A DNA stretch of 64,000 nucleotides from Sphingobacteriales bacterium 50-39. Lineage in GTDB: Bacteria; Bacteroidota; Bacteroidia; Chitinophagales; Chitinophagaceae. The notes beneath the pieces were generated by a model that saw only the letters and a list, made by a program, of their open reading frames with translations, was not told where the DNA came from and did not search any database. The stretch is from contig MKTZ01000001.1 of NCBI GenBank assembly GCA_001898505.1, forward strand, positions 372,001 through 436,000. Direction: 5' to 3'. Position numbers and translations under genes: made by a program. Of this stretch, positions 43,125 to 52,225 are shown piece after piece. The stretch's first letter is position 1; every line of letters begins with the position of its first letter.

Positions 43125-43241
43125 ATGAAAAGCACCGAAAAAAAAGAGACGACCAGTATTTTGCGTACCCGGTTAAAGCTGATCCTATGGCTCGTGATCG
43201 GACTGCTGGTGGGAATTTTACTGGTACATTTCCTTTTCTGA
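43125..43241 (+). CDS. Small single-pass membrane protein (38 aa)
   Basis: ATG 43125 opens a 38-codon frame closed by TGA 43239-43241: a charged N-terminus (MKSTEKKETTSILRTRLK) followed by one hydrophobic helix (LILWLVIGLLVGILLVHFLF) at the C-terminal end. The A-rich upstream stretch and the strong helix favour a real gene. It is the only coding potential I see in the 397-bp gap between the DUF4382 gene and the sigma gene. The remaining sequence of that gap shows no clear repeat. Function is unknown; small tail-anchored proteins of this kind can bind larger membrane proteins. Confidence 0.6.
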   Translation: MKSTEKKETTSILRTRLKLILWLVIGLLVGILLVHFLF

Positions 43242-43340
43242 ATTGTTGCTGACGATGTATTCGACAGTGAGGCGGCTGTGAAAAGATATTTTAGCGGATT
43301 TTGGTTTTTTTTAGCAACTTAGCAGAGCGTAAAAATTGAA

Positions 43341-43892
43341 GTGTACAGGACTCTTGATGATAACGAGCTGTTTGCTTATGTAAGAAAAGACGATGAGCTG
43401 GCCTATACTGAGCTATACAACCGGTATTGGCAAAAGCTCTATTTTCTGGCCCACAAGCATCTCAAATCCGATGCGGATGCGCGGGAGATCGTACAAGAAG
43501 TCTTCTTTATCATCTGGGCCGAACGAAGATCACTTTCTATCGCATCTTTTCCCGCCTATGTAGCTGCCATGACCCGATATGCAGTGTATGCGAGCATCGC
43601 CCGAAAAAAAAGACTGTTGCTGAAAGAGGAGGCTGGTTCCCAAGCCTTATCAGCAGTGCTGTCCGAGCTGCTGGAAAACAAAATGATGCTGGAAAAAATC
43701 TCGAAATTATCTTCCCGACTGCCGGAAAAATGCAGGCTGGTCTTTATCAGGAACAAGCTGTTGGACCAGCCCCTGGCGCAGGTGGCGGAAGACCTTCATA
43801 TCTCTCCCAAGACCGCTGAGGCTCATCTTACCAAGGCATTGAAGATCATAAGAGGGTCATTGGGTGAAGCCTTCTCTTGCCTGTTGTTTTGA
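43341..43892 (+). CDS. ECF RNA polymerase sigma factor (PUL C)
   Basis: A 183-aa FecI-like sigma factor; the start is GTG 43341, with no ATG available in frame nearby. Region 2 (about residues 23-90: YTELYNRYWQKLYFLAHKHL, DADAREIVQEVFFIIW) and region 4 (about 125-178: LSSRLPEKCRLVFIRNKLLD, PLAQVAEDLHISPKTAEAHL) are complete. It lies 112 bp before the FecR gene and heads PUL C. In this arrangement SusC senses its ligand through an STN domain, FecR relays the signal, and the released sigma factor turns on the PUL. Confidence 0.95.
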   Translation: MYRTLDDNELFAYVRKDDELAYTELYNRYWQKLYFLAHKHLKSDADAREIVQEVFFIIWAERRSLSIASFPAYVAAMTRYAVYASIARKKRLLLKEEAGSQALSAVLSELLENKMMLEKISKLSSRLPEKCRLVFIRNKLLDQPLAQVAEDLHISPKTAEAHLTKALKIIRGSLGEAFSCLLF

Positions 43893-44004
43893 GATCATCG
43901 AGGCCCTCGAAGGGACTCGTCTAAGGGCAGGCATTTAAAAAAACTTTTTAGGGACTAAGGGTAAGCAGCCCGCTGAACACTCATAAGGGTATAAAATATC
44001 TATT

Positions 44005-45204
44005 GTGAGTAGTAGCAAAGCGCAACTGTTGGCATCCCTGGCGGAAAAATTTTTAGCCGGAGAGGCGACCCAGGCTGAAGAAGAGCAATTGCACCAACTG
44101 TACGACAGCTGGAATGATGATGAAGAAGAGGTGGTTACGGATACTGAACAGCCGGAAGTATTGCGTGCGGAAATCTTTCAGGCATTGAAGGAGCGGATCA
44201 ACGCGGAAAGAGCGGCTTCGCCGAAGCGATCCCCGGGGCAGGAACGATCTGTGGGCTCGGGACATTCCTATAGAAAGATGTTCTGGCGCAGTGTTGCGGC
44301 AGCTGCCGTCATTGCCGTCGGGTTGTTGATCTATAATCAGACGGTGGTAAAGAAAGGGGCCGCCTCCCTGGAACAGAAAGCGCTCGCCATCAATAATCAA
44401 CCGGTGGTACCCGGTAAGGACAAGGCAACCTTAACGCTTGCGGATGGCTCCGTAGTCGACCTGGACAGCTCCGACGCCAGCAGGATGGCGCAGCAGGGTG
44501 ATACCCGTATCCGGATCAAGGATGGGAAAATAGTTTATGACCCCAGTAAGGCGGGCAGCGCTGCAACTGTATATAATACCATTACCACTTCAAGAGGGGG
44601 GCAGTACCAGGTGGTATTGCCCGACGGGACCAGGGTATGGCTCAATGCCACTTCTTCTATAAAGTTCCCGGTAGCTTTTGCGGGGAACAGCAGGGTAGTC
44701 GAGGTTTCGGGCGAAGCCTATTTTGAAGTAGCCAAAAACCCGGCCATGCCTTTTATAGCCAAAGTAAAGGATGTCGAGGTGGAGGTGTTAGGTACTCACT
44801 TCGATGTGATGGCTTATGGAGAGGAGGGAAAGATCGCCACCACGCTGCTGGAAGGAAGCGTAAGAGTGTCCAAGGGCAGGGAGAAGTATGCTATTGCACC
44901 GGGGCAGCAGGTGGTCTGGAGCGAAGATGGAGCGTTCAGCCTGAACACGGATGTGGACCTGGAAGAAGTGATAGCCTGGAAGAACGGGAAATTTCATTTC
45001 AATAATGTAGATATAAAAACCATCATGCGCCAGATAGCCCGATGGTATGATGTCGATGTCGCATATGAAAATGTCGCAGAGGATATACGTCTTGGCGGCG
45101 TCGTATCCAGGAAGGAAGATATAAGACAGCTGCTCGATTATTTTGAGGTGGCGGGAAAGGTGCGATTCAGAGTGGAGGGGAGGAAGGTCATCGTGTCGAA
45201 ATAA
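44005..45204 (+). CDS. FecR family anti-sigma factor (PUL C)
   Basis: A 399-aa inner-membrane anti-sigma factor with a GTG start. The cytoplasmic part (1-90) is helical and acidic and would bind the sigma factor; one membrane helix lies around residues 92-110 (SVAAAAVIAVGLLIY). The periplasmic part has a FecR domain (about 195-290: RGGQYQVVLPDGTRVWLNATS, EVSGEAYFEVAKNPAMPF, LGTHFDVMAY) and a DUF4974 domain (about 325-398: FHFNNVDIKTIMRQIARWYDVDV). It lies between the sigma gene and the STN-SusC gene, as expected for trans-envelope signalling. Confidence 0.95.
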   Translation: MSSSKAQLLASLAEKFLAGEATQAEEEQLHQLYDSWNDDEEEVVTDTEQPEVLRAEIFQALKERINAERAASPKRSPGQERSVGSGHSYRKMFWRSVAAAAVIAVGLLIYNQTVVKKGAASLEQKALAINNQPVVPGKDKATLTLADGSVVDLDSSDASRMAQQGDTRIRIKDGKIVYDPSKAGSAATVYNTITTSRGGQYQVVLPDGTRVWLNATSSIKFPVAFAGNSRVVEVSGEAYFEVAKNPAMPFIAKVKDVEVEVLGTHFDVMAYGEEGKIATTLLEGSVRVSKGREKYAIAPGQQVVWSEDGAFSLNTDVDLEEVIAWKNGKFHFNNVDIKTIMRQIARWYDVDVAYENVAEDIRLGGVVSRKEDIRQLLDYFEVAGKVRFRVEGRKVIVSK

Positions 45205-45354
45205 ACTGTCGGGCGAACTGCCCCGGCGGGTTCTTTTATAGTTGTGATCCACGACCAAAAAAACCGGAAGTGTTGAGACCACCTCCGGCGAATGTTTTGG
45301 TTGTCTATTATAGGATTCTGTAACCAATAATTTAACCAAAAACTAAGCAAAAGT

Positions 45355-48300
45355 ATGAAACTTTTACTTGATGGCAATTCGTGCCTATGGCGGGCGAACT
45401 GCCGGACCAAAATGCTTATGAGTATGAAGCTAACGATTGCGCTCATTCTTTCGGCAAGCGTGCAGGCGTATGCCCTGAACGGGGAGGCTCAGACAGTGAC
45501 CATCTCCCAAAGGAATATCTCGCTGCAGCAAGTGTTTAAGGAGATCAACCGGCAGACCGGACTCGATGTCGTGTATGACATGCAGGTGGTCAGGCAGGCG
45601 GGCAAGATCACCCTGAATGTGAAGAACATGGCGGTAACGGACGTATTGAAGTTGTGCTTTGCGGGGCAGCCATTTTCATTTGTACAAATGGATGGGACCA
45701 TTGTTGTCAAAGAAAAGATACCGGAGACCGTCAAGGCGGCAGGACCACCCCTCGTGATCCTAAAGATTAAGGGGAAGATCACGGGAGAGGGCGGAAAACC
45801 TTTGGGCGCCGTCACCGTTGTAAATAAATCGACCGGGAAGACTGTCATAAGCAATGACGACGGGGAATTCGAGATCGACGGGGACGCCGGAAATGTGCTG
45901 GAGTTCTCTTCGATAGGATACCATACACAGCAGGTGAAGATATCTTCTTCCGGCGCAGTCATAAATGTTGCGCTCACTATATCTGCTGTAGAGGGAGAAA
46001 TTGTGGTAGTAGGGGTCGGCTATACCACCCAGGAGAAACGCAAGCTGACCAGCGCCGTAGTATCTGTAACGGGTGATCAGATCACCAAGCGTGTTGCTAC
46101 CGACCCGACCACTCTTCTTCAGGGACAGCTGCCAGGGTTGTCCGTGGTCCAGAACTCCGCGGAGCCTGGGAATGAAGCTGTAGAATTGCGTATTCGGGGA
46201 GTAGGTACTTTCAGCGGCGTGGGGAATGATCCGTTGATCATCGTGGACGGATTGCCCGGCAGCCTGTCCGCCATCAATCCAAATGATATCGAATCCGTCA
46301 GTGTGCTAAAGGATGCGGCTTCGGCGGCTATCTATGGTTCCCGGGGGGCCAATGGTGTCATCGTCATCAAGACGAAAAAAGGGAAAGGCGGCGGATTTCT
46401 GCTTACCTATAATTATAGCGCCGGCATCTCGAAGGCGACCAGGCTGCCTGACCTGGTACATAATTCCACTCAGTACATGCAGCTGTCCAATGATGCCTAT
46501 ACCAATTCTGGTCTCGCTCCCTTGTATACACAGGCGCAGATCGACCTTTATCAAAATGCTACCGACCGTGACAGGTACCCCAACAATGACTGGTTGAAAG
46601 ATGTTTTCAGAACAGTCACTGTTCAGAACCATTACCTCAATCTCAGCGGCGGAAAGGAAGGCACCAATTACAGCCTGGGGCTTGGTTTCACCGACCAGCC
46701 GGGTACGATGATCGGATATACGTACAGGAAGTATACGGTGTCGCTGGGCCTGTCTTCCAAGGTGAATAAAAGGGTAACGCTTGGTTCCAACATACAGGTG
46801 CGTTACGGCAACAAGATCAGTCCGGAGGTCAACGCTACGGATTTCTATGCCTCCACGCTGGCCCAAAGTCCCCTGGCCAAACCTCAGCTTGCCAATGGTC
46901 TCTGGATCAAAAGCGCCTATCCTAATGAAGCCAACAATAAGAACCCTGTGGCCATATCTGAAAATGCATTGACACTGGCGCCGGACTACTATGGCCAGGG
47001 CAATCTTTCCCTCGATGTAGATATTGTAAAAGGGTTGAAATGGGAGAATAGGGCGGGCGTCAATTTCGATGCCAACAAATACAATACGTTCGACCCTGTA
47101 GTGCCCATGTATTATTCCCATGACACCAGCTCCGCGGGCAGGCTGGATGACGGCACTCCGGGACTTTATGTAGGGAGGTCGGACAATATCTACACAACCT
47201 ATTACAGTCAGCTGACATACAAGCGTACTTTTGGATCGCATAATATATCCCTTTTGGGTGGATATCAGCAGGAGCATAATGTGGCCAGCAATATCGATGC
47301 GACCCGCACCCAGTTTGCCACCAGCCTGCTCAGGGAGCTGAATGCGGGACCGGCCAGCGGTCAGACCAATGCCGGCACGTCCTCGCAATGGGCAATCCGC
47401 TCCTATTATGGCAGCGCGAACTATGACTTTGACGACAGATTCCTGCTTGGCTCCAGCATTCGGTATGACGGTACTTCCCGGCTGCCTGCGAACAGTCGTT
47501 GGGGATTGTTCTATTCTTTTTCCGGCGGATGGCGTATTTCGCGCGAAGCATTTTTACGGGATGTCCGCTGGCTCGACGATTGGAAGATCCGCGCCTCCTG
47601 GGGAAAGCTGGGTAATCAGAACATAGGCATGTATCCTTACCAGGCCGTGCTGACCAACAGCAATTATGCATTTGCAGGGAATGTGGCGACGGGTTTTACG
47701 GCCAGGACGCTTACCGACCCGTCCCTGACCTGGGAGACTACGCGCGTGTTCGATATGGGCACGGATATCACCGTATTGCAGAACAAGCTCAATATTTCAG
47801 CCGACTACTTTAACAAATATACATTCAACATACTCCGCAGCTCGCAGGTGCCACTGTGGCTAGGGTTGAATGCGCCCACCATCAACAACGGGGCGGTAAG
47901 GAATACGGGCTTCGAGCTCAATGTCCAATACAAAGATCATGTGGGGAAGGATATTCAATATTATGTGGGAGCGGGCTTTCAACACTTTAAGAACAGGCTG
48001 GTGTCATTCGGCAATCCTGAGATCGGCAGCAATACGATCATGGAAAACGGACAGCCCATCAATTCCTACTATTTATATGTCAGGGAAGGTATTTTTCAAA
48101 GCCAGGATGAGATCAACAAGTCGGCGAAGCAGACGCCTACACCTACTCCCGGGGACATTAAATACAAGGATGTCAATAATGATGGGGTCATCGATGCCAG
48201 CGACCGAACCGTCGTCAGCGGGATGTATCCTGATTTTGAATATTCGTTCAATACGGGAGCCAACTGGAAGGGGTTCGATATCAGCGTGCAGCTGTATGGA

Positions 48301-48717
48301 AGTCATGGTATGAAACTATATATGGACAAGTGGGGGACGGACCCTTTTACACAGGGCTCCATGCCTACCACCGATTGGTTGAATGCCTGGACACCCGCCC
48401 ATCCTTCTGCCACGATGCCTAAAGTATACGTGGGCTTCAATTATCCCAAGATCACCGGTTTGGCCTCTACTTATTATTTACGGGATGGGAGCTTTATGCG
48501 TATCAAGAATGTACAGCTGGGCTATTCTATCCCCACCAAATCCATCAAGGGCATCCGGTCCGTGCGGGTTTATTTTTCGGGAGACAATGTAGCGCTCTTC
48601 AGCTCGCTGAAAGGAGCCGATCCTGAGCGATCGAATAGCAGGAGTGGCGGCTGGTATGGGTTTGTAAACTATCCCCAAAATCGCACTTTCACCTTTGGCG
48701 CTTCCATTCAATTCTAA
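45355..48717 (+). CDS. STN-type SusC/RagA outer-membrane transporter-transducer (PUL C)
   Basis: A 1120-aa receptor. The start at 45355 is accepted because the N-terminal extension ending in MSMKLTIALILSASVQAYA is a normal leader in Chitinophagaceae SusC proteins. Domains in order: STN/secretin-TonB (ISLQQVFKEINRQTGLDVVY, NVKNMAVTDVLKLCF; about 45-115), CarboxypepD_reg (KITGEGGKPLGAVTVV; about 137-215), linker EIVVVGVGYTT, plug (AASAAIYGSRGANGVIVI), and barrel ending NRTFTFGASIQF. The STN domain signals to FecR. It is followed by susD after 12 bp. A 150-bp gap precedes it without a clear promoter. Confidence 0.96.
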   Translation: MKLLLDGNSCLWRANCRTKMLMSMKLTIALILSASVQAYALNGEAQTVTISQRNISLQQVFKEINRQTGLDVVYDMQVVRQAGKITLNVKNMAVTDVLKLCFAGQPFSFVQMDGTIVVKEKIPETVKAAGPPLVILKIKGKITGEGGKPLGAVTVVNKSTGKTVISNDDGEFEIDGDAGNVLEFSSIGYHTQQVKISSSGAVINVALTISAVEGEIVVVGVGYTTQEKRKLTSAVVSVTGDQITKRVATDPTTLLQGQLPGLSVVQNSAEPGNEAVELRIRGVGTFSGVGNDPLIIVDGLPGSLSAINPNDIESVSVLKDAASAAIYGSRGANGVIVIKTKKGKGGGFLLTYNYSAGISKATRLPDLVHNSTQYMQLSNDAYTNSGLAPLYTQAQIDLYQNATDRDRYPNNDWLKDVFRTVTVQNHYLNLSGGKEGTNYSLGLGFTDQPGTMIGYTYRKYTVSLGLSSKVNKRVTLGSNIQVRYGNKISPEVNATDFYASTLAQSPLAKPQLANGLWIKSAYPNEANNKNPVAISENALTLAPDYYGQGNLSLDVDIVKGLKWENRAGVNFDANKYNTFDPVVPMYYSHDTSSAGRLDDGTPGLYVGRSDNIYTTYYSQLTYKRTFGSHNISLLGGYQQEHNVASNIDATRTQFATSLLRELNAGPASGQTNAGTSSQWAIRSYYGSANYDFDDRFLLGSSIRYDGTSRLPANSRWGLFYSFSGGWRISREAFLRDVRWLDDWKIRASWGKLGNQNIGMYPYQAVLTNSNYAFAGNVATGFTARTLTDPSLTWETTRVFDMGTDITVLQNKLNISADYFNKYTFNILRSSQVPLWLGLNAPTINNGAVRNTGFELNVQYKDHVGKDIQYYVGAGFQHFKNRLVSFGNPEIGSNTIMENGQPINSYYLYVREGIFQSQDEINKSAKQTPTPTPGDIKYKDVNNDGVIDASDRTVVSGMYPDFEYSFNTGANWKGFDISVQLYGSHGMKLYMDKWGTDPFTQGSMPTTDWLNAWTPAHPSATMPKVYVGFNYPKITGLASTYYLRDGSFMRIKNVQLGYSIPTKSIKGIRSVRVYFSGDNVALFSSLKGADPERSNSRSGGWYGFVNYPQNRTFTFGASIQF

Positions 48718-48729
48718 AAAGTCAACAAC

Positions 48730-50229
48730 ATGAAAACGAGCATTCAATATATTCTTTTGTTCCTGGCTTTCTGCTCAACTTCCTGCCAGAAAGGCCTGCT
48801 GGACCAAAACCCTCCCGATGCGCTGACCACGAATACTTTCTGGAAATCTTCCGCGGATGCGGACTATGCGCTCACGGGCCTATACAACTTCCTTTATTCC
48901 GGCGGCGGTGGTTATGCCACGTCGCAATACCAGGTTTTTGCCTGGGATAATTTTTCCGATGATTCATATGGACAGTACAATTATGGGGGAGGCCTTACTG
49001 CTACAACCGCCGGTATTGTGCCCGCCACGGATCTGGGGGGAACCTATGTAGGCAGTTATTATGCGAACTGCTACAGCGCCATAGCGGCGGACAATTCCTT
49101 TCTGGCTAATGTGGGCAAAGTGCTGTCCGGCACTACGCTGAATCAGTACAAGGGAGAGGCTTTTTTCCTTCGGGGCTTCAACTATTTTTGGCTGGCCCAA
49201 CTTTATGGCAATGTGCCTATTGTTACAGCAGATCCTTATACTTTATCGTACAGCACCAAAATGGCCAAGTCACCCCGTGCGGATGTGCTGAAGCGGGCCT
49301 CCGACGACCTGGATTCGGCCATTGCCTATCTGCCGGATGTGGCTTATACGACTGGACATGCGGTAAAAGCAACGGCCCAGGGATATAAGGTCAGGCTGCT
49401 GCTGTTTGAACAGGATTATACAGATGCGGCTACCTTGGCCGGCCAGATCATTGCAGGAGGTAAGTTCTCTCTTAATTCCAGCTTCCCTTCCAATTTTTAC
49501 AAGCCCGATCAGAAGTCAAGTCCGGAGATCATGTTCTCTGCGCAATACCAGCTGCCCACTATCCAGCACCAGGACGTGGCCTTCGCGGTGTCCCTCCAAT
49601 TATGGAAGGGTGAGCTGGCAACCCAGGACCTGATCAATGAATATGAGTCCGGCGACCCCCGAAAGACAATGACCTTTTTCTTTCCCGGGGATGGGGCGGC
49701 TCAGGGATGGCCTTTTACGAATAATGGCGGCGTGGCGACACCTGGCAGCGATAGCTGGATCGTGGGGTATTATGCGGTGAAGAAATGGCTTACACCGGGG
49801 ATGGTAAATCCCAATTATGGGGCGCTGGATGACAATGATATTGTATTGCTCCGATATGCCGACATCAAGCTGATGTATGCCGAGGCGCAGAATGAGGCTG
49901 CTGGTCCGGATGCTACCGTCTACCAGCAGGTGAACGACGTGAGAGCCAGGCCGGGCGTGAATATGCCGCTTCTTCCCGCGGGACTCACACAGGACCAGAT
50001 GAGACAAAAGATCCGGCATGAGAGAAGAGTGGAGTTCGCCATGGAAGGTCTCCGGTATTTTGATCTGCGGCGTTGGGGCATTGCCACGCAAAAGCTCAAT
50101 GGCTTTCATCCGAACCCGGTGACTCCGCAGGTGACCTATGTCTATAAGGACAATTATCAATATTGGCCGATACCACAAACAGAAATAGATCGGAATAAGC
50201 CGGCGCTGGTACAAAATGATGGATATTAG
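48730..50229 (+). CDS. SusD/RagB-type glycan-binding lipoprotein (PUL C)
   Basis: A 499-aa surface lipoprotein with lipobox STSC (Cys19) and the start QKGLLDQNPPDALTTNTFW. Helical SusD segments are visible (YALTGLYNFLYSGGG, NQYKGEAFFLRGFNYFWLAQLYGNVPI, DVLKRASDDLDSAIAYLP, IVLLRYADIKLMYAEAQNE) and the C-terminal RRVEFAMEGLRYFDLRRWG. It is the lid partner of the SusC encoded just upstream. The frameshifted SGNH hydrolase gene begins 5 bp after its stop. Confidence 0.96.
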   Translation: MKTSIQYILLFLAFCSTSCQKGLLDQNPPDALTTNTFWKSSADADYALTGLYNFLYSGGGGYATSQYQVFAWDNFSDDSYGQYNYGGGLTATTAGIVPATDLGGTYVGSYYANCYSAIAADNSFLANVGKVLSGTTLNQYKGEAFFLRGFNYFWLAQLYGNVPIVTADPYTLSYSTKMAKSPRADVLKRASDDLDSAIAYLPDVAYTTGHAVKATAQGYKVRLLLFEQDYTDAATLAGQIIAGGKFSLNSSFPSNFYKPDQKSSPEIMFSAQYQLPTIQHQDVAFAVSLQLWKGELATQDLINEYESGDPRKTMTFFFPGDGAAQGWPFTNNGGVATPGSDSWIVGYYAVKKWLTPGMVNPNYGALDDNDIVLLRYADIKLMYAEAQNEAAGPDATVYQQVNDVRARPGVNMPLLPAGLTQDQMRQKIRHERRVEFAMEGLRYFDLRRWGIATQKLNGFHPNPVTPQVTYVYKDNYQYWPIPQTEIDRNKPALVQNDGY

Positions 50230-50234
50230 CGCAC

Positions 50235-50956
50235 ATGCTAACAAGAAGAGCTTTAGTAAAAAATGTCATTTTATCGGGCATTGCTGCCCGTAATGTCCTC
50301 GATTGGGTTCCCCTGGAGGAGAATTTTACAACGCTCTTCCGGGGGATTCGATCACAGATGATATTGGCAACAGGAGCAGTAACCTGGACTGGAACCATGT
50401 GCTGGGGCATGGTTATGTGTATCTCATCGCGAGCAGGTTATCGTGTGATCATCCGTCCAAGCGCTTCCATTTTTTCAATCGGGGGATCAGCGGCAACAAG
50501 GTCACGGACCTGGCCGCGCGCTGGCAGGAGGATGTGCTGGACATCAAGCCCAGGCCGCTCAGCATTCTAGTTGGGGTCAACGATGTGAACAGTCTATTCA
50601 CCCGTGAAAATCCTGTCGCGGCGGATAGTTTCCAGGAAGTATATGCAGGCCTGCTAACCAGGACCAGAGAGCAATTACCTGATGTCCGGATCGTACTGTG
50701 CGAACCTTTTTTGCTGCCTGTCGGAAGAGTGAAAGATCAGTGGGAGGCCTGGTCTTCCGAAATGAAAGTGCAACAGACGATTGTAAGAGAGCTGGCCTCG
50801 CAGTTCAATGCTATTTTCGTTCCTCTCCAGGGGGAGTTCAATAAGGCCTGTGAAAAAGCGCCGCCCGACTATTGGATATGGGATGGTATCCATCCTATGC
50901 CTGGTGGGCATGAGCTTATTGCCCGGAAATGGATCCGGGTAGTTCTGGGCCACTGA
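50235..50956 (+). pseudogene. SGNH/GDSL hydrolase (probable carbohydrate esterase) with a -1 frameshift
   Basis: Two overlapping frames make one SGNH hydrolase of about 240 residues. The first frame (from ATG 50235, MLTRRALVKNVILSG) covers the leader to ENFTTLFRG; the second continues with the catalytic block GDSITDD and on to the end. They meet at a run of five G (50341-50345); one more G would restore TTLFRGDSITDD. Every catalytic block is kept: Ser in GDS, Gly in FNRGISGNKVTDL, Asn in VGVNDVNS, Asp and His in WDGIHP. Family members remove acetyl groups from plant glycans. Intact motifs suggest a recent mutation, slippage-based expression or a base-call error in the G run. The gene follows susD by 5 bp. 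Confidence 0.8.
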
Positions 50957-51221
50957 TATTCGGGAGACTTGACATTCGGCGGTGGGTCGTTAAGAGTTTG
51001 GTATTACGAGTGGCCGGTTTCATTGCTCCAGCCTCAAAGGTAGAAAAGACGGCCAGGCCCAGCAAATAGATCTGCCCTGTCTGGGGCTGGAATAGGACCA
51101 GGCTCTCATTGAAGCGGTTCAGGATGTCTACGATATCGAAAAAGGCCATGTATTTATCCATGTGACAAATCAGCGGTGAACTTTGTGACAGGGACGTACA
51201 TCCGGCGGGCATGGGGCGGTG

Positions 51222-52103
51222 TCAGGAGCGAGCTATCTGCCCGGAGGTACTTTTTTTCCTGAATTCACCGGGGGTTAACCCGGTGAATTCTTTAAATAGC
51301 TTATTGAAATTGGAGATGGTATTATATCCACAGTGATAAGCGATGCCGGCTACGGAGGCGGTGGAGCCGATGAGCATCTCGCAGGCGGTGAAGATCCTTA
51401 CCTCGTTCAGGTAGTCGAAGAAATTTTTGTTGGTGCATTTCTTAAACCATCTGCAAAAGCTCTGGGGGGTGAGTCCTGCTACTCCGGAAATATCTTTTAA
51501 AGAGATGTCCTTGTGGAAATTGTGTTGTACGTATTTGTATATCTCGCTGAGCCTGTCGGTGGTCTCTTCCTTATTTTCCTTATTGTTCGGGGTATAGATG
51601 TCGTCTGTAATGCACCGGCAATCGGCGGAGGTTGACAGGATATGCAAGATCTCCAGCAGCAGCATGATCCGACGGAATCCCCGCTGTCTGACCAAAATGT
51701 CGAGCTTTCTGCTTATCTTATCCCGGGTAGAGCCTGTGACCTGTATACCTCTGGTGGCCAGCTCGAAGAAGCGGGCCAATTCCCTGGATTCTTTCAGGTC
51801 GTAGAACTCGTCGCTGAATATTTCCTTGCGGAAATGCACCACTACGGAGCGGGCCCTGTGTCCATTGCTGGTATCGTCATTCAGCCAGATATGGGGAAGA
51901 TTGGAACCGATGAAGACCATATCTCCTTTTTCAAAGGGATCGATCCTGTTGCCGATGATCCGGCGGCCATGGCCTTCCTTTATCAGGACCAGCTCCAGTT
52001 CGGGATGGAAATGAAAGGCGGGATTGAAGGCGTCTTCATTCCTGTCGATGATGGACAACCTGCTGTTGTGCAGGAGGGTGATCTCGGTTTTTATGACTCT
52101 CAT
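51222..52103 (-). CDS. AraC family regulator with cupin sensor domain
   Basis: A 293-aa regulator; ATG 52103 (MRVIKTEITLLH) is preferred over the in-frame ATG at 52214, which would add 37 atypical residues. The N-terminal cupin has FNPAFHFHPELELVLIKEGHG and GDMVFIGSNLPHIW, typical of sugar-sensing AraC proteins (RhaS/MelR style); the C-terminal double helix-turn-helix includes ISLKDISGVAGLTPQSFCRWFKK and SVAGIAYHCGYNTISNFNKLFKE. It is divergent from the fucosidase gene at 52226 (122 bp between starts) and probably controls the fucosidase cluster. Downstream (50957-51221) there is only a doubtful 98-aa frame on the same strand, which I do not call. Confidence 0.93.
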   Translation of the reverse strand: MRVIKTEITLLHNSRLSIIDRNEDAFNPAFHFHPELELVLIKEGHGRRIIGNRIDPFEKGDMVFIGSNLPHIWLNDDTSNGHRARSVVVHFRKEIFSDEFYDLKESRELARFFELATRGIQVTGSTRDKISRKLDILVRQRGFRRIMLLLEILHILSTSADCRCITDDIYTPNNKENKEETTDRLSEIYKYVQHNFHKDISLKDISGVAGLTPQSFCRWFKKCTNKNFFDYLNEVRIFTACEMLIGSTASVAGIAYHCGYNTISNFNKLFKEFTGLTPGEFRKKSTSGQIARS

Positions 52104-52225
52104 ATGGCGATTATGTACCCACCCCTGGCCGGGGGCAAACGGTAGGTAAAATTGAAGAAAAAAAAGGTAATTCCGAAGTAGAAAGAATGGGAAATCATCC
52201 GGAAGTTTAAACAAAATTCCATTTC

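Noticed and set aside
45213-45403. A 13-bp direct repeat CGGGCGAACTGCC before and inside the PUL C susC start
   Set aside because: It is short, one copy is in coding sequence, and no further structure accompanies it; chance or a small duplication is enough.
50916-51212. A 98-codon leftward frame downstream of the AraC gene
   Set aside because: The segment beginning MDKYMAFFDIVDIL looks somewhat protein-like, but there is no family match I recognise, it overlaps the SGNH gene end, and no start context supports it.
52204-52211. GTTTAAAC palindrome upstream of the first fucosidase gene
   Set aside because: Only 8 bp without the central CG of LacI-type sites; too short to call an operator.
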